A DNA stretch of 52,139 nt from Nocardioides antri (GTDB lineage: Bacteria > Actinomycetota > Actinomycetes > Propionibacteriales > Nocardioidaceae). The translations under genes were made by a program, and so were the position numbers. Shown here in pieces: positions 19,880 through 28,049 of this stretch. The notes under the pieces are model-generated. The model ran no database searches. It was not told the DNA's origin and saw only the letters and a list, made by a program, of their open reading frames with translations. The first letter of the stretch is position 1; each line of letters begins with the position of its first letter. The stretch covers positions 2,501 through 54,639 of the forward strand of contig NZ_VUJW01000007.1 of the NCBI RefSeq assembly GCF_008373765.1, written 5' to 3'.

Positions 19880-21010
19880 TCAGTCGCCGACCAGCTCTGC
19901 GACCTTGCGGGCGATGGCCAGCTCCTCGTTCGTCGGTACGACGACGACCGCGACCCGCGACGACGGCGCGCTGATCACCGCGGGGCCTCCGCCGGCCTCT
20001 CGGTTGCGGTCGGCGTCCACCTCGATGCCGAGCGCGTCAAGCCCGGCCAGCGCGTCCTCGCGCAGGCGCGCGACGTTCTCACCCACGCCGCCGGTGACCA
20101 CCACGGCATCGGCGCCGTCGAGCACGGCGAGATAGGCACCCACGTACTTGCGGATGCGATGGCAGTAGACGTCGTAGGCCAGGCGGGCTCGGTTGTCTCC
20201 CGCGTCGATCGCGGCGACGAGGTCGCGGAAGTCGTTGGTGCCGGCGAGGCCCTGGAGGCCACTGCGGTGGTGGAGGAGGTCGTCGAGCCGGTCGGCGTCG
20301 TAGCCACCGTGCCGAAGGAGATGGAGCAGGACGCCCGGGTCGAGGTCGCCGCCCCGGGTGCCCATGACCAGGCCCTCCAGCGGCGTGAGGCCCATGCTGG
20401 TCTCTACCGGCCTGCCGTGTCGTACGGCGGCGGCGGACGCGCCGTTGCCGAGGTGCAGCGTGACCTGGTCGATGTCCTGGAGGTCGCGGCCGAGGACCTC
20501 GGCGGCGCGCCCGGCGACGTACTCGTGGCTGATGCCGTGCATGCCGAACCGGCGGATGCCCTCGGCGCTCGCGACGTCGTGGTCGATCGCGTAGCTGGTC
20601 GCGACCTCGGGAAGGTCGGTGAAGAAACCGGTGTCGAAGACGGCAACCTGGGGGAGGTCCGGGTAGGCGGCCAGGGCGCGCCGGATGCCCTCCACGGCGG
20701 GAGGGTTGTGGAGCGGCGCGAGCCTGCCCAGGTCCTCGATGTCGACGAGCACGTCCTCGTCGAGGAGTGTCGGACCCGTGTGGCGCTCTCCGCCGTGGAC
20801 GACGCGGTGCCCGACGGCGGTCAGCCCATCGGAGAGACCGGCGGCGCCGATCGCCGCGACCACCTCCCGGAAGGCGGCGTCCCAGCCGCCACGGTCGATC
20901 CGCTCGACGTGGTCACCGAGCAGCTCTTCACCTGACGGGAGACGGACGACCTGGTACTTCAGGGACGAGGAACCCGCGTTCAGGACGAGGACCACCTCGG
21001 ATCGGGTCAT
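19880..21010 (-). CDS. ackA: Acetate kinase
   Basis: The 376-residue protein interconverts acetate plus ATP and acetyl phosphate. The N-terminal motif LVLNAGSSSLKYQV, the Arg in GHRVVHGG, the HGISHEYV histidine motif, the phosphate motif HLGNGAS and the C-terminal TGGVGEN are all present. The segment VFDTGFF replaces the usual VFDTAFH, so the histidine found there in many homologues is Phe130. That residue is not the essential catalytic histidine. The ATG lies 6 nt from a TAAGGT hexamer, a leaderless arrangement. The usual partner pta is not next to it on the side visible here. Confidence 0.95.
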   Translation of the reverse strand: MTRSEVVLVLNAGSSSLKYQVVRLPSGEELLGDHVERIDRGGWDAAFREVVAAIGAAGLSDGLTAVGHRVVHGGERHTGPTLLDEDVLVDIEDLGRLAPLHNPPAVEGIRRALAAYPDLPQVAVFDTGFFTDLPEVATSYAIDHDVASAEGIRRFGMHGISHEYVAGRAAEVLGRDLQDIDQVTLHLGNGASAAAVRHGRPVETSMGLTPLEGLVMGTRGGDLDPGVLLHLLRHGGYDADRLDDLLHHRSGLQGLAGTNDFRDLVAAIDAGDNRARLAYDVYCHRIRKYVGAYLAVLDGADAVVVTGGVGENVARLREDALAGLDALGIEVDADRNREAGGGPAVISAPSSRVAVVVVPTNEELAIARKVAELVGD

Positions 21011-21099
21011 GGAACGACCTTACGAGCATTGCTGAGGCGACCGCCGGTCGCCGGGCTCCACCTGGGTCACCCCGCATGAGCTCCTGAGACCGGATGACG

Positions 21100-21828
21100 T
21101 CACTGGTTGGTTCCCTGGTGCGCCCACCGACCGGAGAGCTCCGCCGCCCCGGGACGGGGAGCTCCGTCGTCCTGGAACAGCGTGGGGTGTGCCGCCTCGA
21201 CCCTCCGCCACCGCCGCCCCTGGTCGACCATCAGCAGGGCGAACACTCCGACTGCGACGACCGTGGCTCCGACGCCGATCAGCGGCGGCTCAGAGGTGCG
21301 GCCGACCTGGGCGACCAGCGCGTACAGCACCCCTGTCACGACCGACGTCAGGGCCGCGACCGCGGTTGCGGCGTGCGACATGTGGTGCCAGCGGCTGTGC
21401 TGCTGGCCCGCCTGCCGCATGACCGCGTGGGGGTCGTCGCCGGCCGGAAGCAGCCAGTACGACACCGCGGCCGGCTCGATGGTGAAGTAGAACGCCCGGA
21501 TGCGGCCGATGGCCCGGGCGTAGAGCGCGTCCTGGACGGTGAGGTCCGCGAGTCGCACGTAGGTCGTCAGACCGAGCGCGAGAACCGCGGGGAGCAGGGA
21601 GAGGGCGAACACGGTGAAGGTGCGCCCGAGCCCCTCGAGCTCGGCCACCAGCGCAAGGGCGACGACGGCGCCCGTGAGCGCGGCGAGGAACAGCTGGCTG
21701 CGACCGTTCGCCTCGAGCACCGTCGAGGATCGCGCTGACTGCAGGGTGTAGTGCTCGGTCGTCAGCGCCGACAGCAGCGCGGGATTCGTGGTGGTGGCGC
21801 CCTGGTCGTTGCCTTCGGTGGGGTTCAT
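21100..21828 (-). CDS. Four-helix integral membrane protein of unknown function
   Basis: The 242-residue protein has a short soluble N-terminus with a TEHYTLQSARSSTVLEANGR motif, then four hydrophobic helices at about residues 44-65, 68-95, 150-175 and 183-203. A C-terminal soluble tail follows. The first two and last two helices form hairpins around a soluble loop with HMSHAATA. The ATG at 21828 is chosen because of the ribosome-binding site GGAGCAGTG. The open frame runs further, but into the promoter region. A GGACAG pair at 11-bp pitch lies 57 bp upstream on its strand, matching the pair in front of the divergent HMA gene. Function is not recognised. Confidence 0.82.
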   Translation of the reverse strand: MNPTEGNDQGATTTNPALLSALTTEHYTLQSARSSTVLEANGRSQLFLAALTGAVVALALVAELEGLGRTFTVFALSLLPAVLALGLTTYVRLADLTVQDALYARAIGRIRAFYFTIEPAAVSYWLLPAGDDPHAVMRQAGQQHSRWHHMSHAATAVAALTSVVTGVLYALVAQVGRTSEPPLIGVGATVVAVGVFALLMVDQGRRWRRVEAAHPTLFQDDGAPRPGAAELSGRWAHQGTNQ

Positions 21829-21884
21829 CACTGCTCCGTGGGTCTCGTGGCTTGGCGACTCGAGCCCGACCTTGTCGGTGACCG

Positions 21885-21901
21885 CTGTCCGACGGCTGTC
21901 C
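21885..21901 (-). promoter_or_regulatory. GGACAG-N5-GGACAG site (candidate SARP box 1)
   Basis: On the minus strand GGACAG occurs twice with exactly 11 bp between starts (plus-strand CTGTCC at 21885 and 21896). The inner edge is 57 bp from the start codon of the minus-strand membrane-protein gene. Direct hexamer or heptamer repeats at 11-bp pitch are the known footprint of SARP/OmpR-type winged helices. Confidence 0.7.
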
Positions 21902-21922
21902 CGGTGATGTCGGTCCGAGCCG

Positions 21923-21954
21923 GGACAGCCTCCGGACAGGACGACCTCGGACAG
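21923..21954 (+). promoter_or_regulatory. GGACAG repeats (candidate SARP box 2) before the HMA gene
   Basis: GGACAG occurs at 21923 and 21934 (11-bp pitch), with a third copy at 21949. The pair's inner edge is 57 bp from the GTG of the HMA gene, the same distance seen for the divergent gene. The two pairs are arranged back to back across the divergent promoter. Confidence 0.7.
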
Positions 21955-21995
21955 TTGCTGCGTCAGAACCCGCATCGACCAAGGAGAGAGCAGCA

Positions 21996-22238
21996 GTGAG
22001 CCAGATGACCTTGTACGTCGGCGGCATGCGCTGCCGGCGCTGCGTTCGGGAGGTCACCGCACGGTTGCGGGACGTCCTCGGGGTGGAGACGGTCGCCGCC
22101 GACTCCGGATCCTCCACCGTCCGCCTCAGCGGAGCGATGACCGTGGAGGACGTGCTCCGGGCGTTCGTCGGGATGACGTACGAGCCGAGGGTAGTGGCCA
22201 ACAGCGACGGGACAGGAACCGGACAGGCCCGGCGGTGA
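21996..22238 (+). CDS. Heavy-metal-associated (HMA) domain protein, CopZ-like
   Basis: The 80-residue protein is a single HMA ferredoxin-like domain. The metal site is GGMRCRRCVREV with Cys13 and Cys16, where the classic motif is GMxCxxC. A VEDVLRAFVGMTYEP segment forms the second half. Such domains bind Cu(I) or similar soft metals and hand them to transporters. The Arg-rich spacing RR between the cysteines is unusual. The GTG start has an AAGGAGAGAG ribosome-binding site. It is followed after 53 bp by a DHA2 efflux pump and lies behind a GGACAG pair, suggesting one regulated unit. Confidence 0.87.
   Translation: MSQMTLYVGGMRCRRCVREVTARLRDVLGVETVAADSGSSTVRLSGAMTVEDVLRAFVGMTYEPRVVANSDGTGTGQARR
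22210..22226 (+). promoter_or_regulatory. GGACAG-N5-GGACAG site (candidate SARP box 3) before the MFS gene
   Basis: GGACAG at 22210 and 22221 repeats the 11-bp pitch. The site lies inside the last codons of the HMA gene and 66 bp before the MFS start codon. It would give the transporter its own promoter. Confidence 0.65.
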
Positions 22239-22291
22239 CGCTCCTGTCACGCAGCCGATCCCGGCTCGCTTGTCACAGAGAAGGGCACACC

Positions 22292-23740
22292 ATGTCGTCG
22301 CAGACACCTGCCGCGGAGACCCGGAGCAGCCGACGCTGGCTCGCGCTCGGGCTCATCGCCACAGCTCAGTTCATGGTCATCATGGACACCTCGATCATCG
22401 GGGTAGCGCTGCCGGAGATGCAGCACGACCTCGGTTTCACTCCTCAGGACCTCAGCTGGGTCTTCAATGCGTACGTCGTCGCGTTCGGCGGACTCCTGCT
22501 CCTCGGCGGCCGGCTCTCCGACCTCTTCGGCGCTCGCCGCGTCTTCGCCACCGGCTGGGCCGTGCTGGCCGTCGGTTCGCTGATGGCCGGACTGGCCGGC
22601 AACGTGGCGGTCGAGCTGACCGGTCGGGCCGTCCAGGGCGCAGGTTCCGCGCTCATCGCGCCGGCGGCGCTGACGCTGTTGTTCACGATCTTCGGCGCGA
22701 CCCCGCAGGAGCTGACCAAGGCCCTCGCGTTGTACGGCGCGGCCGCGCCGGCGGGCGGCACCGCGGGTGTGTTCCTCGGCGGCGTGCTCACCGAGTACGC
22801 GTCGTGGCCGTGGGTGTTCTTCATCAACGTGCCCCTGGCGGTGGTCGTGCTGCTGCTGACGCCGTCGGTGATGCCCGCCGGCGCCACCCAGCGAGGCTCG
22901 CTCGACCTTGCCGGCGCCGTCACGGTCACGGTCGGTCTCGCCGCCGTGGTCTTCGCCGTCGTCCGCGCACCGGAGGCGGGATGGACCTCGGGCTCCACCC
23001 TGCTCGCCGGCCTGGGCGGCCTGGTCCTGATCGCGGTGTTCGTGCTGCTGCAGGCCCGGCTCCGGCAGCCGCTGATGCGGCTGGGGATCTTCAAGGCGCC
23101 CAACCTCGCCGCCTCGAACGGTGCGCAGTTCCTCCTGGGTGCGGCCTGGATCCCGATGTTCTTCTTCGTGAACCTCTACCTGCAGCAGGTCCTGGGCCTC
23201 GGCGCGTTCGCGAGCGGCGCGGCTCTGCTCCCGCTGACTGTCACCATCATGGTCGGGATGATCGCGGTCGCTCCGCGCCTCATCGCGCGGTTCGGCCCGA
23301 AGACGATGACCGTGACGGGGCTCGCCACGCTGGCCGTCGGGCTGGTCTGGCTGTCGCTGATCGATCCGAACGGCAGCTTCGTGGTCGACGTGCTCCCCGC
23401 GTCGCTCGTCACCGCCGCCGGGATGGCGATGGCCTTCATCCCGTCGCTCGGGATGGCGCTGTCCTCCGCCGCGCCGGAGGAGGGTGGCCTGGCCGCAGGC
23501 ATCGTCAACACGAACTACCAGGTCGGCTCGGCTCTCGGCCTGGCAGCGATGACGGCCGTGGCGGCGGCGTTCGGTGCGGACCGCGCCGGAGACGTCGTCG
23601 CGCTGACCGACGGGTTCTCCGCCGGCCTCCTCGGCGCGGCCGGGATCGCCGTACTCGGCGCCGTGGTGGCCGCCGCCTGGCTGCGGACTCCGCCCGTCCC
23701 CGCTGCGGAGATCCCGCAGGACGAGCCCGCAGCCGCCTAG
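22292..23740 (+). CDS. DHA2-family MFS drug/efflux transporter (EmrB/QacA type)
   Basis: The 482-residue membrane protein has the 14-helix layout of the DHA2 proton-antiporter family. Helix 1 carries FMVIMDTSIIGVALPEMQ, the family's motif D1. The loop between helices 2 and 3 has GGRLSDLFGARRVF, motif A. Helix 5 has APAGGTAGVFLGGVLTE, motif C of antiporters. It should export a hydrophobic or cationic compound from the inner membrane. The ATG at 22292 follows AGAGAAGGG. It is placed after the HMA gene and before the SARP regulator, behind its own GGACAG pair. The substrate is unknown. Confidence 0.93.
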   Translation: MSSQTPAAETRSSRRWLALGLIATAQFMVIMDTSIIGVALPEMQHDLGFTPQDLSWVFNAYVVAFGGLLLLGGRLSDLFGARRVFATGWAVLAVGSLMAGLAGNVAVELTGRAVQGAGSALIAPAALTLLFTIFGATPQELTKALALYGAAAPAGGTAGVFLGGVLTEYASWPWVFFINVPLAVVVLLLTPSVMPAGATQRGSLDLAGAVTVTVGLAAVVFAVVRAPEAGWTSGSTLLAGLGGLVLIAVFVLLQARLRQPLMRLGIFKAPNLAASNGAQFLLGAAWIPMFFFVNLYLQQVLGLGAFASGAALLPLTVTIMVGMIAVAPRLIARFGPKTMTVTGLATLAVGLVWLSLIDPNGSFVVDVLPASLVTAAGMAMAFIPSLGMALSSAAPEEGGLAAGIVNTNYQVGSALGLAAMTAVAAAFGADRAGDVVALTDGFSAGLLGAAGIAVLGAVVAAAWLRTPPVPAAEIPQDEPAAA

Positions 23741-23780
23741 AGGTCCCGTCGGCACCCGACCGGTGCCGATGACCCCAACC

Positions 23781-23819
23781 CCGCGCTCCGGCGAGGCATC
23801 CCCCCTCGCCGGAGCGCGG
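23781..23819 (+). terminator. Strong hairpin terminator after the MFS gene
   Basis: A perfect 16-bp GC-rich stem (CCGCGCTCCGGCGAGG at 23781-23796 with its complement at 23804-23819) has a 7-nt loop. It lies 40 bp after the transporter stop. The tail is only weakly T-rich, as is common in high-GC actinobacteria. Confidence 0.8.
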
Positions 23820-23917
23820 TTCCACGTGCCGGCCCGCACGGCCGGGACGCGGTGAACCTCAACATCGGCGCTCGCCTTGGGGGAGGATGGTCCGGACCAA
23901 GGACGGAGGGCGGGGGA

Positions 23918-26900
23918 ATGGCCGAGGTGCGGTTCCGGCTGCTCGGGCCGATGCAGGTCCTCGTGGATCAAGCTCCGTCGAAGCTCCCCGGCGCCGCCGA
24001 ACGTGCCCTCCTGGTGCAGCTGCTGCTCGCGCCGGGTCGCACGATCCCCGCCACCATGCTCGTGGACCGGCTCTGGTCGGAGTCCGCGCTGCCGGTCGAC
24101 CCGATGAACGCCTTGCAGATCCGGGTGTCGAAGCTGCGCCGCGCGCTGAAGGCGATGGGGATCGAGGACCTGGTGTCCCGCGACGGTGTCGGCTACCGCG
24201 CGGACGTCGACCCGTCCCAGGTCGATGCGCTCGACTTCGCGGACAGGATCCGGGCGGCTCGTGCCGACGCTGCTGCTGCGGCGGCGGCGGGCGATGGCTA
24301 CCACGAGCGCCACCTCCAGGCGTACGACGACGCCTTGGCCCTCTGGCGGGGGGACCCGCTCAGTGACTTCGTCACCGAGCAGTGGGCGACCGCCGAGGCC
24401 GCCCGGCTCGCCGAGCTCCGACTCGCCGCACTCACTGAACGTGCGCAGCTGGCGCTGGCCCTCGGCCGGCACCTGGAGGTGGTGGTCGACCTCGAACCGC
24501 AGGTCGCCCAGGACCCCACCTTGGAGTCGCTCGCCGGCCTCCTCATGGTCGCGCTCTACCGCAGCGGCCGGCAGGCGGACGCGCTCGCCGTCTACACCCG
24601 CACCCGCGAGGAGCTGGACGAGACCCTCGGCCTCGAGCCGTCGGTCTCCCTCCGGTCGCTCCACGAGCGGGTGCTCCGGCAGGACGAGTCGCTGGGCGTC
24701 CAGCCCGAGGCGGCGGCGAGCATCCCGGTCTCCCCGGCGCGCAGCACCGCTCACGAGCAGGCGCCCGCACCGACCAACCTCCCGACCGTCGTCCGCCCGC
24801 TCATCGGTCGCGACGCCCAGCTCGACACGCTCGCCGGGCTGGTGGGCGAGGTCCGGCTCCTGTCGCTCATCGGCCCCGGCGGAGCCGGGAAGACGTCCCT
24901 GGCCCTCGCGACCGTGGTGCGGACGTCGCACAACTATCCCGACGGGGCGTTCGGCGTACGACTCGCGTCCGTGGACAGCGCGGACCAGGTGCCGCTCGCG
25001 GTCGCCGACGCCCTCGGCGTCCCGATCGACGGCGCCGCGGCGGACCGGGACGTGCGGCAGCGGCTCGTCTCCTACCTGTCCCGGCGCCGGATGCTGTTGC
25101 TCGTCGACAACTGCGAGCACCTCATCGACGCCGCGGCCAGCATGATCGACGACATCCTCGGCCGGTGCCCGGACGTCACGGTGATCTCGACCAGCCGGGA
25201 GGCGCTCGCAGTCCCGGGCGAGGTGCAGGTCACCGTCGGTCCCTTGGACACGCCCGGCGACGGCACGCCCCCGGACCGGGTGCTGGAGTTCCCGGCCTCT
25301 CAGCTCTTCGCCGAGCGGGCCCGCGCCGCACGGCCGGGGATGGTCTTCTCCGGTGACGACCTCCTCGCCGTCGGTCGGATCAGCCGTGCCCTCGACGGCA
25401 TCCCGCTGGCTCTCGAGCTCGCGGCAGCCCGGGTGGCCTCGATGTCGCCCGTGGAGATAGCCGACCGGCTCGCGCAGCGGTTCTCGCTGCTGACCTCCGG
25501 TGCCCGCACCGCGGAGGCCCGCCAGCAGACGTTGCGGGCGACGGTGGACTGGAGCTACCAGCTGCTCAGCGCGGTCGAGCGGAAGGTGTTCACGAGGCTG
25601 TCGGTGTTCCAGGGCGGCTGGACCCTCACGTCTGCGGAGGCAGTCGTCGGGGACCAGACGCTGCCGGCCGGCGAGGTCCTCGACACCATCGGCAGGCTGG
25701 TCGAGCGCTCGATGGTCGTGGTGGAGCCCGGGCCCACGACGCGCTACCGGATGCTGGAGACGCTGCGCCAGTACGCCGCCGAGCAGCTGGTTCTCGCCGA
25801 GGAGGACGCTGAGCTGGCTGACCGTCACGCCCGCTACTACCGGGGGGTGGCCGAGCAGGCCGAGGTCGACCTTCGCGGGCACGGACAGCGTGAGACGCTC
25901 CGGTTGCTCCGTGAGGAGCAACCCAACGTCCGGGCCGCGATCTCATGGCTGTCCCGTCCGGAGGGTGACCTCGACAACCTCGACTCAGCCCTCGTGACGG
26001 CCGGTTCGCTGGGGATGTTCTGGCACCTCGGTCGGCACCTCGAGGGCCGCGAGGTGCTCGGACGGCTGGTGGAGGCCGGCACCGGCTCACCCGCCGCGCG
26101 GGCCAGGGCACTGCAGGCGGTGTCGATCGTCGAGCGGCCGCGCGGCTGCCTCGTCCACCCGCACCCCCGCTGCGCCGAGACGGCGCAGGAGAGCCTGGCG
26201 ATCTTCGAGGACGTCGGTGACTCCTGGCATGCGGCCCTGTCGAAGGTCCTCCTCGCGGTGGAGGGCGTCACCGGGGCGCACCCAGAGCGCTCCGCCCTGC
26301 TCCTGCGCGAGGCCGAGGAGCAGTTCGCGCGAGACGGCGACCCGTGGGGTCCCGCGGTCATCGGTTTCGTCCGCCTCGAGACCGCGATCAAGGCCGGTGA
26401 CGTCGACGCCGCCGTGCGGATCGGCCGGGCCACCGCCGCGGCGTTCCGCCAGCTCGAGGACCCCTGGGGACTCTCGGCGACCCTGTACCACCTCGGCTGG
26501 GGGCTCCGGCAGTTCGGCCGGTACGAGGAGGGCGCGCGAGCGCTGGAGGAGGCGATCGACGTCGGCGCCTCGGCAGGACTGTGGAACACCGTCCAGTGGG
26601 CGCTCGCCGACCTGGCGGTCGAGAAGGTGCACGTCGGCGAGCTCTCCGCAGCGCGAGACCTGCTCGACCGAGCGGCGGCCGCCTCGCAGGAGATCGGCGA
26701 CGGCGCGGGGGAGGTGCTCGCCGGCTACGGGTACGGGCTGCTCGCGGAGGTGGTCGGCGACTGGGCCGATGCGCGCCGTCGCTACGCCCAGGCGGTGACG
26801 CAGTTCCAGCGGCTCGGGACGCCGGTCATGGTGGGCCACGCGCTCGCGGCGCTGGGACGCTGCGACGAGGTCGACGACGAGGTCGACGAGGCGACAGCCC

Positions 26901-27091
26901 ACTTCCAGGAGGCACTCGACCTCGGACGCCAGCTCGGGGAGCCGAGCGTGACCGCTGCGTCCCTGGAGGGTCTGGCACGACTGGTGCGCAGGGCTGATGA
27001 GGGCGACGACGAGGCCGACCGGCTGCTGCGCGAGGCGATGGAGATCAGGGAGCGGTTCCACCGTCCCGCGCCGCCACACGAGCGCCGCTAG
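23918..27091 (+). CDS. SARP/AfsR-like transcriptional regulator (wHTH-BTAD-NB-ARC-TPR)
   Basis: The 1057-residue protein is built like a large SARP. Residues 5-95 are an OmpR-type winged helix with LWSESALPVDPMNALQIRVS. Residues 100-255 are the BTAD helical domain. Residues 293-560 are an NB-ARC-type STAND ATPase with the P-loop GPGGAGKTS (Lys325) and Walker B LLLVDN (Asp397). The C-terminal 400 residues are TPR-like helices. Such proteins activate transcription by binding direct repeats at 11-bp pitch near -35. The ATG at 23918 has a GGAGGGCGGGGGA site; a start 66 bp upstream has none. It is flanked by four GGACAG pairs and carries none in its own promoter. Confidence 0.93.
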   Translation: MAEVRFRLLGPMQVLVDQAPSKLPGAAERALLVQLLLAPGRTIPATMLVDRLWSESALPVDPMNALQIRVSKLRRALKAMGIEDLVSRDGVGYRADVDPSQVDALDFADRIRAARADAAAAAAAGDGYHERHLQAYDDALALWRGDPLSDFVTEQWATAEAARLAELRLAALTERAQLALALGRHLEVVVDLEPQVAQDPTLESLAGLLMVALYRSGRQADALAVYTRTREELDETLGLEPSVSLRSLHERVLRQDESLGVQPEAAASIPVSPARSTAHEQAPAPTNLPTVVRPLIGRDAQLDTLAGLVGEVRLLSLIGPGGAGKTSLALATVVRTSHNYPDGAFGVRLASVDSADQVPLAVADALGVPIDGAAADRDVRQRLVSYLSRRRMLLLVDNCEHLIDAAASMIDDILGRCPDVTVISTSREALAVPGEVQVTVGPLDTPGDGTPPDRVLEFPASQLFAERARAARPGMVFSGDDLLAVGRISRALDGIPLALELAAARVASMSPVEIADRLAQRFSLLTSGARTAEARQQTLRATVDWSYQLLSAVERKVFTRLSVFQGGWTLTSAEAVVGDQTLPAGEVLDTIGRLVERSMVVVEPGPTTRYRMLETLRQYAAEQLVLAEEDAELADRHARYYRGVAEQAEVDLRGHGQRETLRLLREEQPNVRAAISWLSRPEGDLDNLDSALVTAGSLGMFWHLGRHLEGREVLGRLVEAGTGSPAARARALQAVSIVERPRGCLVHPHPRCAETAQESLAIFEDVGDSWHAALSKVLLAVEGVTGAHPERSALLLREAEEQFARDGDPWGPAVIGFVRLETAIKAGDVDAAVRIGRATAAAFRQLEDPWGLSATLYHLGWGLRQFGRYEEGARALEEAIDVGASAGLWNTVQWALADLAVEKVHVGELSAARDLLDRAAAASQEIGDGAGEVLAGYGYGLLAEVVGDWADARRRYAQAVTQFQRLGTPVMVGHALAALGRCDEVDDEVDEATAHFQEALDLGRQLGEPSVTAASLEGLARLVRRADEGDDEADRLLREAMEIRERFHRPAPPHERR

Positions 27092-27109
27092 GAGTGCCCG
27101 TCGCGCTGG

Positions 27110-27289
27110 CTAGCCCGCGTGCGAGAGCGGGACCAGGCGGGAGTGGGTCACGCTCGCGGCGCCGCAACGGCGGCAGTGGCCGGGGTTGGCGTAGTCGAGG
27201 ATCTGTCCGCACCAGCAGACCGGCGGTGCGTCGTCCCGGTGCGCTCGCCGCTGGGGCGCCCTGTCGATAGTCGTGGGGGTCGAGGTCAT
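27110..27289 (-). CDS. Small Cys-rich (zinc-ribbon-like) protein
   Basis: The predicted 59-residue protein has a CWCG knuckle (Cys25, Cys27) and a HCRRCG knuckle (Cys39, Cys42) separated by 11 residues, which looks like a compact metal site. The N-terminus is basic and disordered. The ATG at 27289 follows GGAGG at a slightly long distance. A GTG at 27343 would add 18 residues and is the alternative start. The gene converges on the SARP regulator with an 18-bp gap. Upstream on its strand lies a GGACAG pair at 11-bp pitch. I do not recognise the family, and the call as a gene rests on the cysteine pattern and promoter context. Confidence 0.65.
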   Translation of the reverse strand: MTSTPTTIDRAPQRRAHRDDAPPVCWCGQILDYANPGHCRRCGAASVTHSRLVPLSHAG

Positions 27290-27371
27290 CGCTCTCACCG
27301 CCTCCGTGGTCCTGGTCGTGGTGCTGGTCTCTTGCGATGTCACGACTCTCGGACAGCGGGCTTGCCCGGAA

Positions 27372-27388
27372 CTGTCCGAGCACTGTCC
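27372..27388 (-). promoter_or_regulatory. GGACAG-N5-GGACAG site (candidate SARP box 4)
   Basis: On the minus strand GGACAG occurs twice at 11-bp pitch (plus-strand CTGTCC at 27372 and 27383), pointing toward the small Cys-rich gene. Single plus-strand GGACAG copies at 27351 and 27403 flank it. The distance to the chosen ATG is about 82 bp, and to the alternative GTG about 28 bp. Confidence 0.65.
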
Positions 27389-27512
27389 AGCACCGCCCGG
27401 CTCGGACAGCGGCCGGGGAGGAGGGTGCGAGAAGATCCGATCTCCGTCGCGAGCAACCCGGTTGGGGGTCCGTGCGTCCAGGTGTCAGAAAGCCATGACG
27501 ACAGGAGCAGAG

Positions 27513-28043
27513 ATGAAGCGAGTGTTACTGGCCATCGCGGCCGCGACCCTGGTGCTCGGCGGTACGGCGACGCCGGCCGCGGCGGAGAGCGGGAGCGTGT
27601 CCGACCCGAGCGGTGACGCACCGGCCCGGATCGACATCACCAGACTGAAGGTCGACAACGACAAGCGATGGTTCACGATGCGGGTCGACGTCCAGGACCT
27701 GCGTCAGAAGGGCATCTTCCACTTCCACTACTGGCGCGGGACCTCCGGCGTGCCCATGCAGTCCCTCATCGTCGTGGTGAAGCGGATCGACGGCGAGACC
27801 CGGGCCCGCTTCTTCGCCTGCGGGTTCGAGGACTGCAGGCCCGAGACGTGCCCGCGGCTGCGCGCCCGGTGGCGGTCCGACACCGACTTCGTCCGCATCT
27901 CGGCGCCGCAGCGCTGCTACCCGCGCCCGCGGACCCGGCCCGACGCGCCGCCGCCGGCAGCCGGCCAGTTCTTCGTCTACAGCCGGCTGGGCAAGGGCGC
28001 CGTGGACGACCACGAGGAGCAGGTCGAGCTCCAGCGGGGCTGA
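27513..28043 (+). CDS. Secreted protein of unknown function
   Basis: The 176-residue protein has a clear signal peptide (KRVLLAIAAATLVLGGTATP, cleavage near AAA-ES at about residue 22). The mature part of about 150 residues is basic. It looks beta-rich and carries four cysteines in FACGFEDC, PETCPR and QRCYPRP, which could form disulfides after export. The ATG at 27513 is preceded by AGGAG at good spacing. A sequence beginning SVSDPSGDAPARIDITRLKV resembles the start of secreted beta-sandwich proteins in Actinobacteria, but no named family was recognised. Its upstream region shares the segment with GGACAG copies, so co-regulation with the SARP cluster is possible. Confidence 0.8.
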   Translation: MKRVLLAIAAATLVLGGTATPAAAESGSVSDPSGDAPARIDITRLKVDNDKRWFTMRVDVQDLRQKGIFHFHYWRGTSGVPMQSLIVVVKRIDGETRARFFACGFEDCRPETCPRLRARWRSDTDFVRISAPQRCYPRPRTRPDAPPPAAGQFFVYSRLGKGAVDDHEEQVELQRG

Positions 28044-28049
28044 CGCCGG

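Noticed and set aside
22247-25921. A 1224-codon minus-strand open frame across the MFS and SARP genes
   Set aside because: It is antisense to two well-supported genes, has the His/Arg/Gly-rich composition of a high-GC shadow frame, and shows no domain.
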